Source of the DNA: Diogma glabrata
Taxonomy: Eukaryota > Arthropoda > Insecta > Diptera > Cylindrotomidae
Length of the DNA stretch: 64,000 bases
NCBI GenBank assembly: GCA_963693315.1
Contig: OY856186.1
Span: 300,438,910-300,502,909 of the forward strand
Reading direction: 5' to 3'
Of the stretch, positions 21,246-33,928 are shown one piece after another; the stretch's first letter is position 1; each line of letters begins with the position of its first letter. The notes beneath the pieces are model-generated. The model was not told the origin of the DNA, did not search any database, and saw only the letters and a program-made list of their open reading frames with translations. Both the position numbers and the translations under genes were made by a program.

Positions 21246-23301
21246 ATGCAACTCATACATTAAGAGTGACATATTCAGTAAGCTCCTAAATCTTAAAATG
21301 CATATATGATACAAAAGGAGTCACTTACTAACGTTTTGCAAATCAGAATTATAAAGTGACATATTTTAGTAAGTACCCCTAAGCGTGTATAATCCACAGG
21401 GTGGGACTTTCTAAAGGTTGCAAATCAGAAATATAGACTGACATAATTAGTAAGATCCGTACCTCTATGCTTTAACATAGTTCCCTTATGCGTATATGAT
21501 ACAAGGAGTGGCACTTTATAAAGGGTTGCAATCAGCAATGTAGAATGACATATTTAGTAAGCTCCTATATCGTAATATAATTTACCTACATAAAACGATC
21601 AGTATCTCTATGCTTTAACATAGTTCCCTTATGTGTGTATGGTAGAAGGGGTGGCTTTTTTTAAAGGGTTGCAATCAGATATACAGATTGATATATTTAC
21701 TAAGCTCCTAAATCGAAAAATCACTTTCCTACATGAAACGATCAGTATCTCTATGCTTTAACATAGCTTCTTATGCGTGTATGGGGGGGTTAAAAGGCTG
21801 CAAACCAGAAATAAAGAGTGACATATTTAGTAAGCTCCTAAATCGAAAAAACCATTTACCTACATAAAACTATCCGTATCTCTATGCTTTTACATAGTTC
21901 CCATATGTTCCCATTTTTTAAAGGGTTGCAAACCATAAATATAGAGTGTATTATTTAGTAAGCTCCTAAATCGAAAAATCATTTACCTACATAAAACGAT
22001 CCATACCTTTATGCTACAAAATATTCTCTTACGCGTATATAATAAGAGGCGTGGCACTTTCTAAAAGGTTGCAATCAGATATGAAGAATGACAAATTTAG
22101 TAAGCTCCTTTATCGTAAAATCAGTTACCTACATAACACGATCAGTATCTCTATGCTTTAACATAGCTTCCTTATGCGTGTATGGTACAAGGGGTGTCAC
22201 TTTTTCCAAAGGGTTGCAAACCAGAAATAACGGGTGACATATTTACTAAGCTCCTAAATCAAAAAATTATTTTCCTAAATAAAACGATCCGTATCTCTAC
22301 GCTTTAACATAGCTCCCTTATGCGTGTATGGTACAAGGGATGGCTTTTCTAAAGGGTTACAATCAGAAATATAGACTGACATATTTAGTAAGCTCCTAAA
22401 TCGAAAAATCACTTACCTACATGAAACGATCAGTATCTCTATGTTTTAACATAGCTTCCCTATGCGTGTATGGTACAAGGGGGGCACTTTTTCTAAACGG
22501 TTGCAAACCAGAAATAAAGAGTGACATATTTACTAAGCTCCTAAATCGAAAAATCATTTACCTACATAAAACGATCCGTACCTCTATGCTCTAAAATAAT
22601 TCTCTTACGCGTGTAATGTACAACGAGTGATTTTTTCTAAAGGGTTGCAACCGGACATATAGAGCGACATATTTAGTAAGCTCCTAAATCAAAAAATGAC
22701 TGACCTATATAAAACGATCCGAATCTATATGCTTCAACATAGCTTCCTTATGCGTGTATGGTACAAAGGGTGGCTTTTTCTAAAGGGTCGCAATCAGAAA
22801 CGAAGAAAGACTTATTTAGAAATCTCATAAATCGAAAAATCATTTATCTACATAAAACGATCCGTACCTCTATGTTACAAAATAGTTCTCTTACGCGTAT
22901 ATGATAAGAGACGTGGCACTTTCTAAAGGGTTGAAATCAGAAACGTAGAATGACATATTTAGTAAGCTCCTATATCGTAAAATCAGTTACCTACATAACA
23001 CGATCAGTTTCTCTATGCTCTAATATAGCTTCTTATGCGTGTATGGGACAAGGGGTGTCACTTTTTCTAAAGGGTTGCAAACCAGAAATAAAGAGTGACA
23101 TATTTACTAAGCTCCTAAATCAAAAAATTATTTTCCTTAACAAAACGATCCGTATCTCTATGCTTTAACATAGCTCCCCTATGCGTGTATGGTACAAGGG
23201 GTGGCTTTTTCTAAAGGGTTGCAATCAGAAATATAGATTGCCATATTTAGTAAGCTCCTAAATCGAAAAATCACTTACCTACATGAAACGATCAGTATCT
23301 C
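21246..23301 (-). repeat. ~142-bp satellite array, minus orientation
   Basis: About fourteen units carry the reverse-complement landmarks (AGTAAGCTCCTAAATCGAAA, TATCTCTATGCTTTAACATA, GGTACAAGGGGTGGC). A 72-codon frame at 22950-23168 is a by-product of the repeat. Confidence 0.85.
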
Positions 23302-23303
23302 TA

Positions 23304-25292
23304 TCCCGACTAGAAATTAGATCAGTATAGGCTCCGATCCGGATCAGGATTGCCTGAAGACTGATCAGGGATGAATCAGGCCTCCTGATTCGGACATGAT
23401 GAAAAATCGTCACGCCATACAGGATCCGTACAGGATCCGTTTAAATGATCCATGCCGGATACATTTCAAAGATCCATTCCGGATCCATTTCAAAGATCTA
23501 TTCCGGATCTATCTTAAAGATCCATTCAACAGTTTCATGTCCGGTCTGGTCAAGAGATCCATACCAGATCCGTTTAAAGGTTTAGAATTAATTTTGTTCT
23601 TAAATATTAATTTGACATTAAATAAATGAAAAAAATATTACCATTTTTCCTTAATTTTGTTCATAATTTCAAGTACACTTCAAATGCTTATAAATTTAAC
23701 AGTAAGTTTGTTAATTATTTCTTATTTTTATTTTATTTAGTCCAAGTTTTGGCATTATTGATGATTTTTCCAATGGTATCATAAAACTCTTTGTCACATA
23801 GGCTCTTATGAAGGTATGGATCCAAGTTTGGATTCGAAAACTAACTTCACCCATACCTGCTTTAGATCACCTGTCATATTTCAAATAGAATAATTTTTGA
23901 GCAACATAATAAGTATTTCACCAATTACTGCTAACAAAAAACATCTGGAAATTCTTGAGTAAAGAGGAGATGCAAGATAAAAATTTAAATTATATGCTTT
24001 AAGGTTAATAAGCAAGATCCCTCACAACTGTAAGTTTGAAAATGCTGTTTTCGATTCTACAATAAATTTGTACTTATAAGTACAAAATATTAAACAATTA
24101 AATAGATTCAGTCTACAGTTAATTATTACAGTTAAGTATATTATAATTAACTTTTTAAAAAGTTATTAAAAATTCGTGAAGAATGAGAAAATTTTTTGCA
24201 CAAAAAAATTTTAAGTTAAGTACCCGAGCAGAAATTTGTCAGGGCTCAAGTAAGGCCCTGATCAGGTTTGCCCCAACCCGGATCAGGCATTGGTAGGACA
24301 GCCTGATTGGGCCCTGATCATGAGTGTAACGCTTTTGCCCTATCAGGTCCTGATTGGGATTACCGGATCAGACCCTGATTGGGATAATCGGATCAGGCCC
24401 TGATTGGGATATCCGGACCAGACCCTGATATGTATTTATATATTATATACACAAATTAATCAAATTAAAATAAAAAAATTACAATGGAAAAAATTAAAAC
24501 ATACATACCACCTTAATGACTATTATTATAGTCTTTCAGTCGAGAAGCTATAACTAAAATATACATGAAACGATTTTAACTATATATTTCTAAAATTGAT
24601 AGTACTCTAATGAATTTTAACCAATTGAAATTTCAGCTAGGGGTCAAATACGAGGAACCTGATCCGGGCCGGATGTATTCAAATAAGGTTAACCCTAAAA
24701 GGGTATTCTAAATCAGGCCCTAAACAGGCCCACATCAGCTTGCTCTAATAGAGATTGCCCTTGTAGGACTGACCAGGCCCTGATCACGACCTGACTGTAT
24801 TCAGGTTTTCCCTAACTAATTTCTGCTCGGGTAAATGTACTATTATGACGTCGATAATATAATCAAAATAATAATTCAGTTATACCATTAATAACGAATT
24901 TATTGTTTAATGAGCAATATATTATATACAGAATGGATCAGGTAAAAAACTAAATTTTGTATTATTATCTAGTTCAGGACATCGGATAAGATGAGTTTTT
25001 TCGATCAGAAACTGATCGTATGACTGGATCAACGGATAAAGTACTGCGCGCTGATCAGTAACTGATCAGATAGCCTGATCAACGGATAAAGTACTGCACG
25101 CTGATCAGTAACTGATCAGATAGCCGGATCAAGGGAAACGGTACTGTACGCTGATCAGGAACTGATCAGATAACCGGATCAAGGGAAACGGTACTGTACG
25201 CTGATCAGGAACTGATCAGATGGCCGTATTACGGAAAATCTGATCCGGATCTGATCATAATCCGGGTTCCCTGAACTAATTTCCAGTCGGGA
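23304..25292. mobile_element. GATC-rich DNA transposon inserted in the satellite
   Basis: The ends TCCCGACTAGAAATTAG and, as reverse complement, TCCCGACTGGAAATTAGTTC interrupt a satellite unit between TATCTCTA and TTTTAACATAG, so the break lies inside the common TCTCTATGCTTTAACATAG stretch. The flanks suggest a 2-bp duplication (AT or TA; not resolvable). The subterminal regions are rich in GATCCGGAT and CTGATCAG motifs: about 28-bp repeats at 23440-23580, and four 50-bp repeats starting at 25041, 25091, 25141 and 25191. No transposase. Confidence 0.75.
24223..24831. mobile_element. related 0.6-kb element nested in the previous one
   Basis: Ends CCCGAGCAGAAATTTGTCAG and, as reverse complement, CCCGAGCAGAAATTAGTTAG, flanked by TA on both sides. 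The ends are clearly related to those of the host element (CCCGACTAGAAATTAG), and both carry CCTGATCAGG-type motifs, so a member of the family jumped into another member. Confidence 0.75.
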
Positions 25293-26960
25293 TATTTTAA
25301 CATAGCTTCTTTATGCGTGTATGGCACAAGGGGGGCACTTTTTCTAAAGGGTTGTAAACGAGAAATAAAGAGTGACATATTTACTAAGCTCTTAAATCGA
25401 ACAATCATTTACGTACATAAAACGATCCGTATCTCTATGCTTTAAGATAGTTCCCATATGCGTGTATGGTACAAGGGGTGACTTTTTCTAAAGGGTTGCA
25501 ATTTGAAGTGACATATTTAGTAAGCTCCTAAATGAAAAAATGATTTACCTAGATAACACAATCTGTATCTCTATGCTTTAACATAGTTCCCTTATGCGTG
25601 TATCCTACAAGGGGGTGGCTTTTTCTGAAGGGTCGCAATCAGGAACGTAGAAAAACTTATTTAGTAAGCTCCTAAATCGAAAAATCATTTACCTACTAAA
25701 ACGATCCACACCTCTATGCTACAAAATAGTTCTCTTACGCGTATATGATAAGAGGGGTGGCACATTCTAATGGGTTGCAATCAGAAATTTAGAATGACAT
25801 ATTAGCTCCTATATCGTAAAATCAGTTACCTACATAGCACGATCCGCATCTCTACGCTTTAACATAGTTTCCATATGCGTGTATGGTAAAAGGGGTGGCT
25901 TTTTCTAAAGGGTTGCAATCAGAAATATAGATTGACATATTTAGTAAGCTCCATAATCGAAAAATCTCTTACCTACATGAAACGATCAGTATCCTTATGC
26001 TTTAACATAGCTTCCTTATGCGTGTATGGTACAAGGATTGTCTTTTTCTAAAGGGTTGCAAACCAGAAATATAGAGTGATATATTTATTAAGCTCCTAAA
26101 TCGACAAATTACCTACCTACATGTAACGATCAGTATCTCTATGCTTTAACATAGCATCCTTATGCGTGTATCATACAAGGGGTGGCTTTTTCTAAAGGTT
26201 TGCAATCAGAAATAAAGAGTGACATATTTAGTAAGCTTCAAAATCAAAAATCGATTTTCAAATATAACACGATCAGTATCTCTATGCTTTAACATAGTTC
26301 CCTTAGGCGTGTATGATACAAGGGGCGGCTTTTTCTAAAGGGTTGCAATCAGAAACGTAGAAAAAACTTATTTAGAAAGCTCCTTAATTAAAAAATCATT
26401 TACCTACATAAAACGAAACGTACCTCTATGCTTTAAAATAGTTCTCTTATGAGTGTATGGTGCAAGGGGTGGTTATTTCAAACGGGTTGCAATCAGAAAT
26501 ATAGAGTGACATATTTAGTAAGCTCCTAAATCGAAAAATCACTTGCCTATATAAAACGATCCGAATCTCTATGCTTTAACATAGCTCCCTTACGCGTGTA
26601 TGGTATAAGGGGTGGCACTTTCGGAAGGGTGGCAATCAGAAATATAGAGTGACATATTTAGTAAGCTCCTAAATTAAAAAATTATTTTTCTAAATAAAGC
26701 GATCCGTATCTCTATGCTCTAACATAACTTCCTTATGTGTGCATGGTACAAAAGGGGCGGCTTTTTCAAAAGGGTTGTAATCAGAAATATAGAGTGACAT
26801 ATTTAGTAAGCTCCTAATTCAAAAAATTATTTTCCTACATAAAAAGATCCGTATCTCTATGCTTTAACATATTTCTCTTATGCGTGTATGATACAAGGGG
26901 TGGCACTTTCTGAAGGGTAGAAAATCAGAAATATAGAGTGACACATTTAGTAGGCTCCTA
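25293..26960 (-). repeat. ~142-bp satellite array, minus orientation, resumed
   Basis: Continuation of the array cut by the GATC-rich transposon. The part from about 26360 mirrors 19961-20545. Confidence 0.83.
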
Positions 26961-27482
26961 AATCGGAATTTTATCCGCACCCTTAAATATTTTTGTGTCG
27001 AGTATGTTTAACATAGTTCCCTTAAGCGTTTTTGACCCAAGGGGTGGTTTTTTTTCTAAAGGGTTGCAACTGAGAAATAAACAGTTGCTTGTTTTAATGT
27101 TTTTTTTAATTCAAGAACTACATGTAGTAAAGAAATTTTTAATTTAATGTTATTTTTTATATGTCGTCTCCCTTTGCAAACTAGTTTTGGGGTGGTTTTA
27201 GGAATAGGGTTGGAGCTCTAAAATCAAAAGTATACAGCCTTAAGAGTTCCTAAATAGCTCCTGACTCTGAGCCTACTAACGATCCTCTAGGGCTATTTTT
27301 AAGGTGTGGGGGGGCTGAGTGAACGTTCACCCAGCCCCCCATTTTCATATGAAGATTTTTGCTTAGGTGGTTGAGCTCAAAATTTTATTCTTACGTTTTT
27401 TGAATGCTCCTTAATATCTCCTAATTCTGAGCTAATTTTTTTTTATTTTTGCGTGGTTGGGGGGTCAGCTGAACAGAGGTTT
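26961..27482 (-). repeat. embedded terminal module, right copy
   Basis: Reverse-complement counterpart of 19432-19960, ending GGTCAGCTGAACAGAGGT. The sequence just outside it (TTCTGAATGCAACC) is the reverse complement of that outside the left copy, not a direct repeat. Confidence 0.8.
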
Positions 27483-27894
27483 CTGAATGCAACCCTTTAG
27501 AAAAAGCCACACCTTGTACCATAAGCGCATGAGGAAGCTATGTTAAAGCATAGAGATACGGATCGTTTTATTTAGGAAAATAATTTTGTGATTTAGGAGC
27601 TTACTAAATATGTCACTCTATATTTTTGGTTGCAACCCTTTAGAAAAAGCTACCCCATATACCATACACGCGTAAGGGAACTTTGTTAAAGCGTAGAGAT
27701 GCGGATCGTTTTATATAAGTAAATGATTTTTCGATTTAGGAGCTTACTAAATATGTCTATACTAAATATTTCTGATTGCAATGCTTTAGAAAAAGCCCCC
27801 TCTTGTACTAAACACGTATAAGGGAACTATGTAAAACCATAGAGATACGCATAGTTTTATGTAGGTGACTGATTTTTCGATTTAGGAGCTTCCT
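27483..27894 (+). repeat. satellite segment in inverted orientation (right arm)
   Basis: Mirror of 19019-19431: three units in plus orientation, ending at the junction TTTAGGAGCTTCCTAAAC near 27880-27900. Confidence 0.8.
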
Positions 27895-30290
27895 AAACTT
27901 CCGTAGCTTTATGCTACAAAATATTCTCTTACGCGGATATGAAACAAGAGGTGGCTTTTTCTAAAGGGTTGCAATCAGAAATATAGAGTTACATATTTAG
28001 TAAGCTCCTAAATCAAAAAATGATTTACCTTCATAACACGATCAGTATCTCTATGCTTTAACATAGCATCCTTATGCGTGTATGGTACAAGGGGTGGCTT
28101 TTTCTAAAGGGTTGCAATCAGAAATATAGAGTTACATATTTAGTAAGCTCCTAAATCAAAAAATGATTTACCTACGTAAAACGATGCGTATCGCTATGCT
28201 TTAACATAGCTCCCTTATGCGGGTATGGTACAAGAGGTGACTTTTTCTAAAGGGTTGCAATCAGAAATATAGATTGACATGTTTAGTAAGCTCTTTAATC
28301 GAAAAATCACTTACCTACATGAAACGATCATTGTCTCTATGTTCTAACATATCTTCTTTATGCGTGTATCGTACAACAAGTGACTGTTTCTAAAGGGTTG
28401 CAATCAGAAATAAAGATTGACATATTTAGTTAGCTCCTAAATCGAAAAATCACTTGCCTTTATGAAACGATCAGTATCTCTATGCTCTAACATAGCCTTC
28501 TTATGCGTGTATGGTACAAGGGGTGGCACTTTTTCTAAAGCGTTGCAAACCAGAAATAAAGAGTGACAGATTTAGTAAGCTCCTAAATCGAAAAATGATT
28601 AACCTACATAAAACGATCCATATCTCTATGCTTTAACATAGTTCTCGTATGCGTGTATGGTACAAGGGGTGGCTTTTTCTAAACGGTTGCAAACCAGAAA
28701 TATAGAGTGACATATTTAGTAAGCTCCTAAATCGAAAAATCATTTACATACATAAAACGATTTGTACCTCTACGCTTCAACATAGTTCTCTACCGCGTGT
28801 ATGGTACAAGGGGTGGCTTTTTCTAAAAGGTTGCAATCAAAAATATATAGTGAAATATTTAGTAAGCTTCTAAATCGAAAAATCATTTACTTATATAACA
28901 CGATCCGCATCTCTACGCTTTTACAAAGTTCCCTTACGCGTGTATGGTACAAGGGGTGACTTTTGCTTATGGGTTGCAATCAAAAATATAGAGTGACATA
29001 TTTAGTAAGCTCCTAAATCTAAAAAATGATTGACCTACAAAAAACGATCCGTATCTCTTTGCTTGACCATATTTCCCCTACGCATGTATGGTACTAGGGG
29101 TGGCTTTTTCTTAAGGGTCGCAATCAGAAATATAGAGTGACATATTTAGTAAGCTCCTACATCGAAAAATAATTTACTTACATAACACGATCAGTATCTC
29201 TATGCTTTAACATAATTCCCTTATCCTTGTACGGTACAAGGGGTGGCTTTTTCTAAAGGGTTGCAATCAGAAATATAGAGTGACATATTTAGTAAGCTCC
29301 TAAATCAAAAAATGATTAACCTACATAGCACGATCAGTATCTCTATGCTTTAACATTGTTTTCTTATGAGTGTATCGTACAAGGGGGTGGCTTTTTCTAA
29401 TAGGTCGCAATCAGAAACGTAAATAAACTTATTTAGGAGGCTCCTAAATCGAAAAATCATTTACCTACATAAAACGATCCGTACCTCTATCCCACAAAAT
29501 AGTTCTCTTACGCGTATATGATAAGAGGGGTGGCACTTTCTAAAGGGTTGCAATCAGAAATATAGAGTGACATATTCATTAAGCTCCTAAATCGAAAAAT
29601 CATTTGCCTACATAAAACGATCCGTACCTCTACACTTCAACATAGTTCGCTTACGCGTGTATGGTACAAGGGGTGGATTTTTCTAAAGGGTTGCAATCAT
29701 AAATATAAAGTGATATATTTAGTAAGGTCCTAAATCAAAAAATGATTAACCTCCATAACACGATCAGTATCTCTATGCTTTAACATAGTTCCCTTATGCG
29801 TGTATGGTACAAGGGGTGGGTTTTTATAAAGGGTTGCAATCATAAATATAGAATGACATATTTAGTAAGGTCCTACATCAAAAAATTATTTTCCTAAATA
29901 AAACTATCCGAATCTCTATGCTTTAACATAGCATCCTTATGCGTGTATGGTACAAGGGGTGGCTTTTCCTAAAGGGTTACAATCAGAAATATAGAGTTAC
30001 ATATATAGTAAACTCCTAAATCAAAAAATGATTTACCTACTTAACACGATCCGAATCTCTATGCTTTAACATAGTTCCCTTATGCGTGTATGGTACAAGG
30101 GGTGGCTTTTTTTAAAGGGTAGTAATCAGAAATATAGAGTGACATATTTAGTAAGCTCCTAAATCGAATAATCATTTACCTACATAAAAAGATCCGTATC
30201 TCTATGCTTTAACATAGTTCCCTTATGTGTGTATGATACAAGGGGTGCCTTTTCTGAAGGGTAGAAAATCAGAAATGAAAAATGACATGT
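27895..30290 (-). repeat. ~142-bp satellite array, right arm
   Basis: About seventeen units in minus orientation, mirroring the left array 16200-19018 but shorter by a few units, partly because the left arm has the tandem 572-bp duplication. Confidence 0.85.
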
Positions 30291-30529
30291 TCAGTAAGCT
30301 CCTAAATCGGAACTTTATCCGCACCCTTAAATATTTTTGTGTCGAGTATGTTTAACATACTTCTCTTATGCGTTTTTGACCCAAGGGGTGGTTTTTCTTC
30401 TAAAGGCTTGCAACTGATAAATAAACAGTTGCTTGTTTTTACGTTTTTTTTAATTCAAGAATTACATGTAGTATAGACATTTTTAATTTAATGCTATTTT
30501 TATGTGTCATCTCCGATTTCAAACTAGTT

Positions 30530-31057
30530 TTGGGGTAGTTTTAAGAATAGGGGTGGTGCTCTAAAATCAAGAGTATACAGCCTTAAGAGCTCCTAAATAG
30601 CTCCTAATTCTGAGCCTATTTACGATCCCCTACGGCTATTTTTAAGGTGTGGGGGGGCTGAGTGAACGTTCACTCAGCTCCATTGAAAGCTCCTAAATAG
30701 CTCCTAATTCTGAGATATAATTTTTTTGATTTTTGCATGGTGGGGGGGCCAAACCTGTTTTGGGGTTCTTTTAAGAATTAGGGGTGGAGCTCTAAAATCA
30801 AAAGTATACAGCATTAAGAGCTCCTAAATAGCTCCTAATTCTGAGCCTATTTACGATCCTCTAGTGTTATTTTTGAGGTGTGGGGGGGGCTGAGTGAACG
30901 TTCACTCAGCCCCCCCACTTTCAAATGAAGATTTCTGCTTAGGGGGTTGAGCTCAAAATTTTATTCTTGCGTTTTCTGAAAGCTCCTAAATAGCTCCTAA
31001 TTCTGAACTAATTTTGTTTTTATTTTTGCGTGGTGGGGGGGCCAGCTGAACAGAGGT
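30530..31057 (-). repeat. right terminal module
   Basis: Reverse-complement counterpart of 15205-16095 with about two module copies. The G-rich palindrome is complete at about 30884-30917 and damaged at about 30652-30684, where a deletion joins its middle directly to the next AGCTCCTAAATAGCTCC block. Confidence 0.83.
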
Positions 31058-31066
31058 AATTTATGT
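31058..31066. repeat. 9-bp target duplication, right (giant foldback)
   Basis: AATTTATGT, matching 15196-15204. Confidence 0.88.
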
Positions 31067-31549
31067 TATGTTGTGGTTGTCACATGACAGAAATGTACGT
31101 TTATATAAGTAAATTCGTTTAAGCTATTGTAAAAAATATTTTCAGAGTAACGTCATTAGCAAAATAATTTTCTCCCCAGGGATGCATCGCAATGTGTTGT
31201 TGTAACGTTTTTTAGAGTTTTTATTTTATCAGTTCATAAGTAATAAGCGCATAACGTTCGAGGTTACTTATATGTTTTTAACTATAAGTAATGCATAGTA
31301 TGCATTTTGCAAAACATTTTGATAAAACTTTATTATCTATTATATTTTTAATAAATATGGCAATCAAATAACAAAAGTAAGTTTGTTTCATTTTTTTTTG
31401 TTTTATAAGAAATGTTACAAATAGATGAATAATATAAAATTTGTAAGATTCCTTAAGGTCTTAAACACTGAATATGCCTGTACATATTTTTCAGTAGCTA
31501 GTAACACCTTTCTGACCGTTACGATTTTGAGTTAGCTTAAACATTTTTA
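31067..31549. other. AT-rich intergenic DNA
   Basis: No gene or clear repeat seen before the next palindromic element. Confidence 0.4.
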
Positions 31550-33180
31550 GAGGTTTATATCGAAAAAAAAAGATATTCGTGTTCGAGGATTTAAGTTTTT
31601 TTTTTTTGGAGTTTAAAGCGGTTTTATGTTTCGAGAAATTTGTAATTTCAGCTTGAAAAGTTATCAAAAATTCACAACCTCGGTTATATTAAAGATAGAA
31701 ACTTCTGTTTTGTTTTATTTTAAAGATAAGAAATACGATTTAAAAAAAAAATAAAGCCAATAAAAATTATTAACAAATTCTTATTGTTATAAACGAATAA
31801 AATGTTAAAATCGATTTTTAGTCATTGTACCACCCACGTAATGAGATTTTAGTACAACCATCGTATTCGATGTATAATTTTCTACAAACAACGTTATTTT
31901 AATAAATGGAGAAATGATTTTTCGTGTTAGAAATACATAAATTTATCGAGCACGGGACGACAAGAAATTCAATAAATTGGTCATTATTTCACCGAGCAGA
32001 TTAGGACAAAATCTGACCAACACATTTTTGATTGAGGTGAAAATTTGTTTACGTGTTCTATATAAATTACAAGATCGGGAATTTTTTTCGGATCTAAATT
32101 TCGAGAGTTTCGTGATGTTTGGCCTGAAGACTTATTTGCAAAGATTCATAACTTCGGTTCTGGTAAAGATAGAAACTTTTTTTCTGTTGTATTTTGAAGT
32201 TAATAGATAGAATTTTAAAAAACTGTCTATAAAAATGATTAACAAATTCCTATTGTTATAAACAAATAAAATGTTAAAATCGTCTAACAAAAATAAAGAA
32301 TGTTTAACCATCGTATTCTACGTTTAATTTCCTTTAAAAAATGTTTATTTAATTTATAGAGAAATGAATTTTACTGTTAGAAATAAATTAATTTTTCCAG
32401 CGCGGGACGACAAAAAATTTCATAAATTGCGCTGGAGAAATCAATTTATTTCTATAAGTAAAACTCATTTCTCTTTAAATAAAATAAAACGTTTTTTATA
32501 GAAAATTAAACGCAGAATACGATGGTCATGATAAAAACTCATTAGATGGGTGGTTTAATGACTAAAAATCATTTTATTTGTTTATAACAATAGGAATTTG
32601 TTAATATTTTTTTTTGAATTTATTTTGTTTTTAAATTAAGCATTTTTTTAAACTTAAAATAAAACAAAACAAAAGTTTTTATCTTCAATAGAACTGAAGT
32701 TATGAATTTTTGAAAATAAGTCTTCAAGCCAAACATCACGAAATTCTCGAAATTTAAAACTGCTCTAGTTCCCAAAAAAAAAACAAGAAAAATCCTCGAA
32801 CCCGTATATCTATTTTGTACATAGAACCCGTAAACAAATTTTCAGCTAAATCAAAAATGTGTTGGTCAGATTTTGTCCTAATCTGTTTGGTGAAATAATG
32901 ACCCATTTATGGAACTTCTTGTCGTCCCGTGCTCGATAAATTGATTTATTTCTAACAAGAAAAATCATTTCTCTAATAATTATAAATAGTTTTTTATAGA
33001 AAATTAAACGTAGAATACGATGGTTGTACTATTAACTTATTATGGGAGTGGGGCAATGATTAAAAATCGATTTAATTTAATCGATTTATAAGAATAGGAA
33101 TTTGTTAATAATTTTTTTGAATTTATTTTTTTTAATTTTATTTCTCGAAATTTAGAACCACTCTATGTTTTCAAAAAAAA
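31550..33180. mobile_element. foldback repeat with tandem arms, copy 1 (family F)
   Basis: A ~1.6-kb palindrome centred near 32420. Each arm has two diverged ~450-bp units with landmarks GGACGACAA (31954, 32408 and, inverted, 32917), AGATTAGGACAAAATCTGAC (32000, inverted near 32865) and ATTGTTATAAACAAATAAAA. The same units build the 34721-39985 element. Open frames such as 31977-32210 are unit translations. No transposase seen. Confidence 0.7.
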
Positions 33181-33928
33181 TTTTGAATGAAGATGGATTG
33201 ATTATGGAGAAATAATATTTTTTTAATTTATTTTTGAAAAAATTATGAAAAATAAATCGACATTGTGTACAAAAACATTCTATTCCCAACTGTTATGATT
33301 AATTTTATTGAGACATTTAAGTCATAAATATATATTTTTATCAACTATCGATAACAACATATAAACATCGTTAAAATTTGTAATTTCTTGTAGTAAAGTT
33401 TTTAATTATGTTTAAACATTAAATAACATTTGAAATAATTTTTTGCTAAAATGTTAATGTAAAATCTCTAATTATATTAAAATTAATTGGTGCGATTTTT
33501 ATTGAATGAAGAGCAGCTATAAAAGCAACTATTTTGTATTAGGAAAAAACAGGTATACTAAAAACTAAAAAATAAAAGTGTGTAAAAATAAATATAATAA
33601 AAAGTAAACCATTCAATATTTTACAGGAGTTTTATAATTTTTTTTAAAATAAAGTTAAAAGTATGACATTATTCAATAATTTCTATGTTGGTAGCTTTGC
33701 TACTTTTTTATAACCATTTTTTGTTATTATTATTTCTGCATACATAATTGTGAATTGTTTTATTAATATCTTAAAAAAAATTCTAGTGAAATAAAATTTG
33801 TGACAATGTTGTATTATGAGCTACATTGATTGAAGAGCTGAATAAAATTCGTCATCGTTTGAAGTGATAATAGTTTATCATCAACCACCGGTTTATTAAG
33901 AGTGCAAAAATTTTGATTACAATATTAT
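33181..33928. other. AT-rich intergenic DNA
   Basis: No gene recognised; possibly the flank or LTR of the repeat array that follows. Confidence 0.35.

Larger units (their letters stand above)
15205..31057. mobile_element. giant foldback element, 15.85 kb, satellite arms
   Basis: The two ends are inverted copies starting ACCTCTGTTCAGCTGG. Over roughly the first 330 bp the arms differ at only a handful of positions. A perfect 9-bp duplication flanks the pair, so the whole 15,853 bp behaves as one transposed unit. Inward come a ~292-bp terminal module (three copies left, about two right), then a ~142-bp satellite, an inversion junction, a second embedded terminal module, more satellite, and a unique ~0.7-kb segment. 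The arms pair as about 15205-20550 with about 26360-31057. No transposase is present. Nine-base duplications and long tandem-repeat arms are known for Foldback/MULE-type elements, so that is the suggested class, by inference. Confidence 0.85.

Noticed and set aside
22950..23168. 72-codon frame with a cysteine/serine-rich start, and the 67-codon frame at 18389
   Set aside because: Both are frames through the satellite monomer and recur as fragments in neighbouring units.
19432..27482. A second complete copy of the foldback inserted inside the first
   Set aside because: The flanks are inverted complements rather than direct 9-bp repeats, so a simple insertion of a second unit does not explain them.
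15205..31057. Repeat-spacer pattern resembling a CRISPR array or a bacterial repeat locus
   Set aside because: Units are ~142 bp contiguous satellite monomers without unique spacers, in a clearly eukaryotic context.
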